In this document: positions 62,568-64,000 of the stretch, piece by piece
How the letters are laid out: each line of letters opens with the position of its first letter
Numbering within the stretch: the first letter of the stretch is position 1
From: Mycobacterium sp. GA-0227b
GTDB lineage: Bacteria > Actinomycetota > Actinomycetes > Mycobacteriales > Mycobacteriaceae
DNA length: 64,000 nucleotides
Assembly (NCBI RefSeq): GCF_001499855.1
Contig: NZ_LQIK01000002.1
Span: 62,001-126,000, forward strand
Reading direction: 5' to 3'
Made by a program: the position numbers and the translations under genes
The notes under the pieces: model-generated
What the model was told of the DNA's origin: nothing
Seen by the model: the letters and a program-made list of their open reading frames with translations, nothing else
Databases searched by the model: none

Positions 62568-63433
62568 TGGAGCTGACCGCCGACGAGCTCGCAGAGGCTC
62601 GCAGGGTGATCGCGCGCGGTCTGGAAGAGGATCTGCGCTACGGACCGGACGTCACCACGCTCGCCACGGTGCCACCGGACGCGCGGACAACGGCGTCGAT
62701 GGTGGCCCGCGAGGCCGGGGTGATCGCCGGCGTGGACATCGCGCTGCTGGCCCTCGACGAGGTGCTCGGCCCCGACGGTTACCTGATCAAGCATCGCGTC
62801 GACGACGGTGCCCGGCTCGAACCGGGCGGTGCCGTGCTGACCGTCGAGGCGCCCACACAGGGACTGCTGACGGCCGAGCGCACGACTCTGAACCTGGTCT
62901 GTCACCTCTCGGGTATCGCGACAACGACCGCGGCGTGGGTGGAGGCGGTTTCCGGGACAGAGACGAAGATTCGCGACACCCGCAAGACGTTGCCGGGCCT
63001 GCGGGCGCTGCAGAAGTACGCGGTGCGCGTCGGCGGCGGCGTCAACCACCGGATGGGACTGGGCGACGCGGCGCTGATCAAGGACAACCACGTCGCGGCC
63101 GCCGGTTCGGTGGTGGCGGCGCTGCGCGCGGTGCGTGCCGCCGCGCCGGACATCGACTGCGAAGTCGAGGTGGACTCACTCGAGCAACTCGACGAAGTAC
63201 TGGCCGAAAACCTGGGGCCCGGGTCGCTCGTGCTGCTGGACAACTTCCCCGTGTGGCAGACGCAGATCGCGGTGCAGCGCCGCGACTCCCGGTCGCCGGG
63301 GACGAAGTTGGAATCGTCGGGTGGGCTCTCCCTCGACAGCGCGGCCGAGTACGCGGGCACCGGTGTCGACTACCTGGCGGTCGGAGCGCTCACCCACTCG
63401 GTGCGGGTGCTCGATATCGGGCTCGACCTGTAG
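62567..63433 (+). CDS. nadC: Quinolinate phosphoribosyltransferase NadC
   Basis: Converts quinolinate and PRPP to nicotinate mononucleotide with loss of CO2. 288 residues. ERTTLNLVCHLSGIATTTA, RDTRKTLPGLRALQKYAVRVGGGVNHRMGL and LIKDNHVA are signatures of the type II phosphoribosyltransferase barrel. ATG 62567 overlaps the nadB stop by one base; GTG 62558 is a less likely alternative. Confidence 0.95.
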   Translation: MELTADELAEARRVIARGLEEDLRYGPDVTTLATVPPDARTTASMVAREAGVIAGVDIALLALDEVLGPDGYLIKHRVDDGARLEPGGAVLTVEAPTQGLLTAERTTLNLVCHLSGIATTTAAWVEAVSGTETKIRDTRKTLPGLRALQKYAVRVGGGVNHRMGLGDAALIKDNHVAAAGSVVAALRAVRAAAPDIDCEVEVDSLEQLDEVLAENLGPGSLVLLDNFPVWQTQIAVQRRDSRSPGTKLESSGGLSLDSAAEYAGTGVDYLAVGALTHSVRVLDIGLDL

Positions 63434-63453
63434 CGACCACTACCATCGTTCGC

Positions 63454-63933
63454 GTGGATGAGGATTCGTCGCGCCGTCTCGTTTTGCTGACCGTCGTCAG
63501 CCTGGTCATCGCCGTCGCTGCCTTGGCCGTCGCAGGGTGGACGCTGTACACGACGAACCGCTCCGAGGAATACGACGCCGCCCAGATCGCCGACGCCAAG
63601 GCCACGGTGTGCGGGGCGGCGGACATCGTCCGAAAAGGCGTTTCACTCAACACGAACCTGCGACCCGAAGGTGGGTCGCAGGACGTCACCGGCGCCCAGG
63701 CGGTCGCCGCCAATGCGCGAATCTCGCTGTACGACGGCGGTCAGTACCTGTTGCAGCGGCTCGCCCCCGCCACCCCGCCGGAGCTCGCCGAGAAGGTTCG
63801 CCAGTTCGCGAACAACCTGATGGACATCGGCGCCCACGCCACCGCGGGCGTGCCAAACGACGATCCGGCGCAAGCGAAGCGGCTGGCCGACGCCGACGCC
63901 GAGAACAAAGCCATCACCGCGCTCTGCAAGTAG
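63454..63933 (+). CDS. Membrane-anchored protein of unknown function
   Basis: A 159-residue protein with one N-terminal membrane helix (LVLLTVVSLVIAVAALAVAGWTLY, about 9-32) and a helical extracytoplasmic domain containing CGAADIVRKGV and ending in ITALCK; the two cysteines may form a disulfide. GTG 63454 follows nadC by 20 bp, so it may be co-transcribed. I recognise it only as a common mycobacterial anchored alanine-rich protein. Confidence 0.7.
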   Translation: MDEDSSRRLVLLTVVSLVIAVAALAVAGWTLYTTNRSEEYDAAQIADAKATVCGAADIVRKGVSLNTNLRPEGGSQDVTGAQAVAANARISLYDGGQYLLQRLAPATPPELAEKVRQFANNLMDIGAHATAGVPNDDPAQAKRLADADAENKAITALCK

Positions 63934-64000
63934 CTATCGCTTCAGCAAGGTTCGGGCCGCGGCTTTGGCGGCGTCGAGCGGGGCCGCGTCACCCGCGACC
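63934..64000 (-). CDS. C-terminal end of a minus-strand gene running off the window
   Basis: The minus strand is open from the window edge to a TAG at 63934-63936 and reads VAGDAAPLDAAKAAARTLLKR. The composition is typical of a real protein end, and the arrangement is convergent with the gene before it. Too short to identify. Confidence 0.4.
   Translation of the reverse strand, partial: VAGDAAPLDAAKAAARTLLKR

Overview
The window is high-GC actinobacterial chromosome, almost certainly from a Mycobacterium, probably a rapid-growing (Mycolicibacterium-type) species. Recalled gene order of M. tuberculosis Rv1480 to Rv1597 is preserved in blocks: DUF58/VWA genes, mabA-inhA-hemH, NfeD/SPFH, DedA-like, mutA-mutB-meaB, lipL, ileS, dinX, ansA, lspA, rluD-like, dnaE1, ilvA, treZ-treY-treX, bioA-bioF-bioD, bioB-bsaP and nadA-nadB-nadC. 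Several proteins (InhA, MutB, TreX, BioB, DinX) resemble the M. tuberculosis proteins over their full length. I saw no insertion sequence, prophage, CRISPR array, rRNA or tRNA gene.

Layout. 1-2711: end of a MoxR-associated DUF58 gene and two tandem VWA membrane proteins. 2756-5396: mycolic-acid FAS-II genes mabA-inhA, then ferrochelatase. 5393-7958: a conserved hypothetical gene and an NfeD/SPFH membrane pair. 7964-10811: an accessory minus-strand operon (flavin monooxygenase, membrane protein, Ddn-like oxidoreductase, TetR) with an inverted-repeat operator on its promoter. 10856-18100: DedA-like protein, methylmalonyl-CoA mutase with its MeaB chaperone, and LipL. 18097-20033: a membrane protein/HTH pair and a small condensation-domain-like protein with palindromes between them. 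20085-23478: ileS under a T-box riboswitch. 23512-33650: S4 protein, DNA polymerase IV, secreted protein, asparaginase, signal peptidase II, pseudouridine synthase, RarD, TetR, a mini membrane protein and DnaE1. 33654-39309: two-component system plus DUF1345 protein, divergent from a SulP-carbonic anhydrase fusion, followed by a perfect 44-bp palindrome. 39478-42375: small proteins, a second Ddn-like protein and threonine deaminase. 42363-50821: trehalose-from-glycogen operon (acyltransferase, treX, treY, treZ). 50845-57885: biotin cluster with its repressor BioQ and two identical promoter/operator modules. 57842-63933: lipase, then NrtR divergent from de novo NAD genes nadABC.

Many genes carry a TAnnnT -10 box 6-9 nt before an ATG or GTG, the signature of leaderless mycobacterial transcripts; I used it to choose some starts. 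The points most worth a second look are the 44-bp palindrome and two-component/SulP-carbonic anhydrase module, the 25-bp tandem repeats before bioB, a methyltransferase inside the biotin cluster (BioC candidate), the NrtR protein with a degenerate Nudix box, an SRPBCC gene that seems to have lost its start codon, the condensation-like stub, and the accessory flavin/F420-type operon. Names rest on recognition of the translated sequences and recalled gene order; no database search was run.
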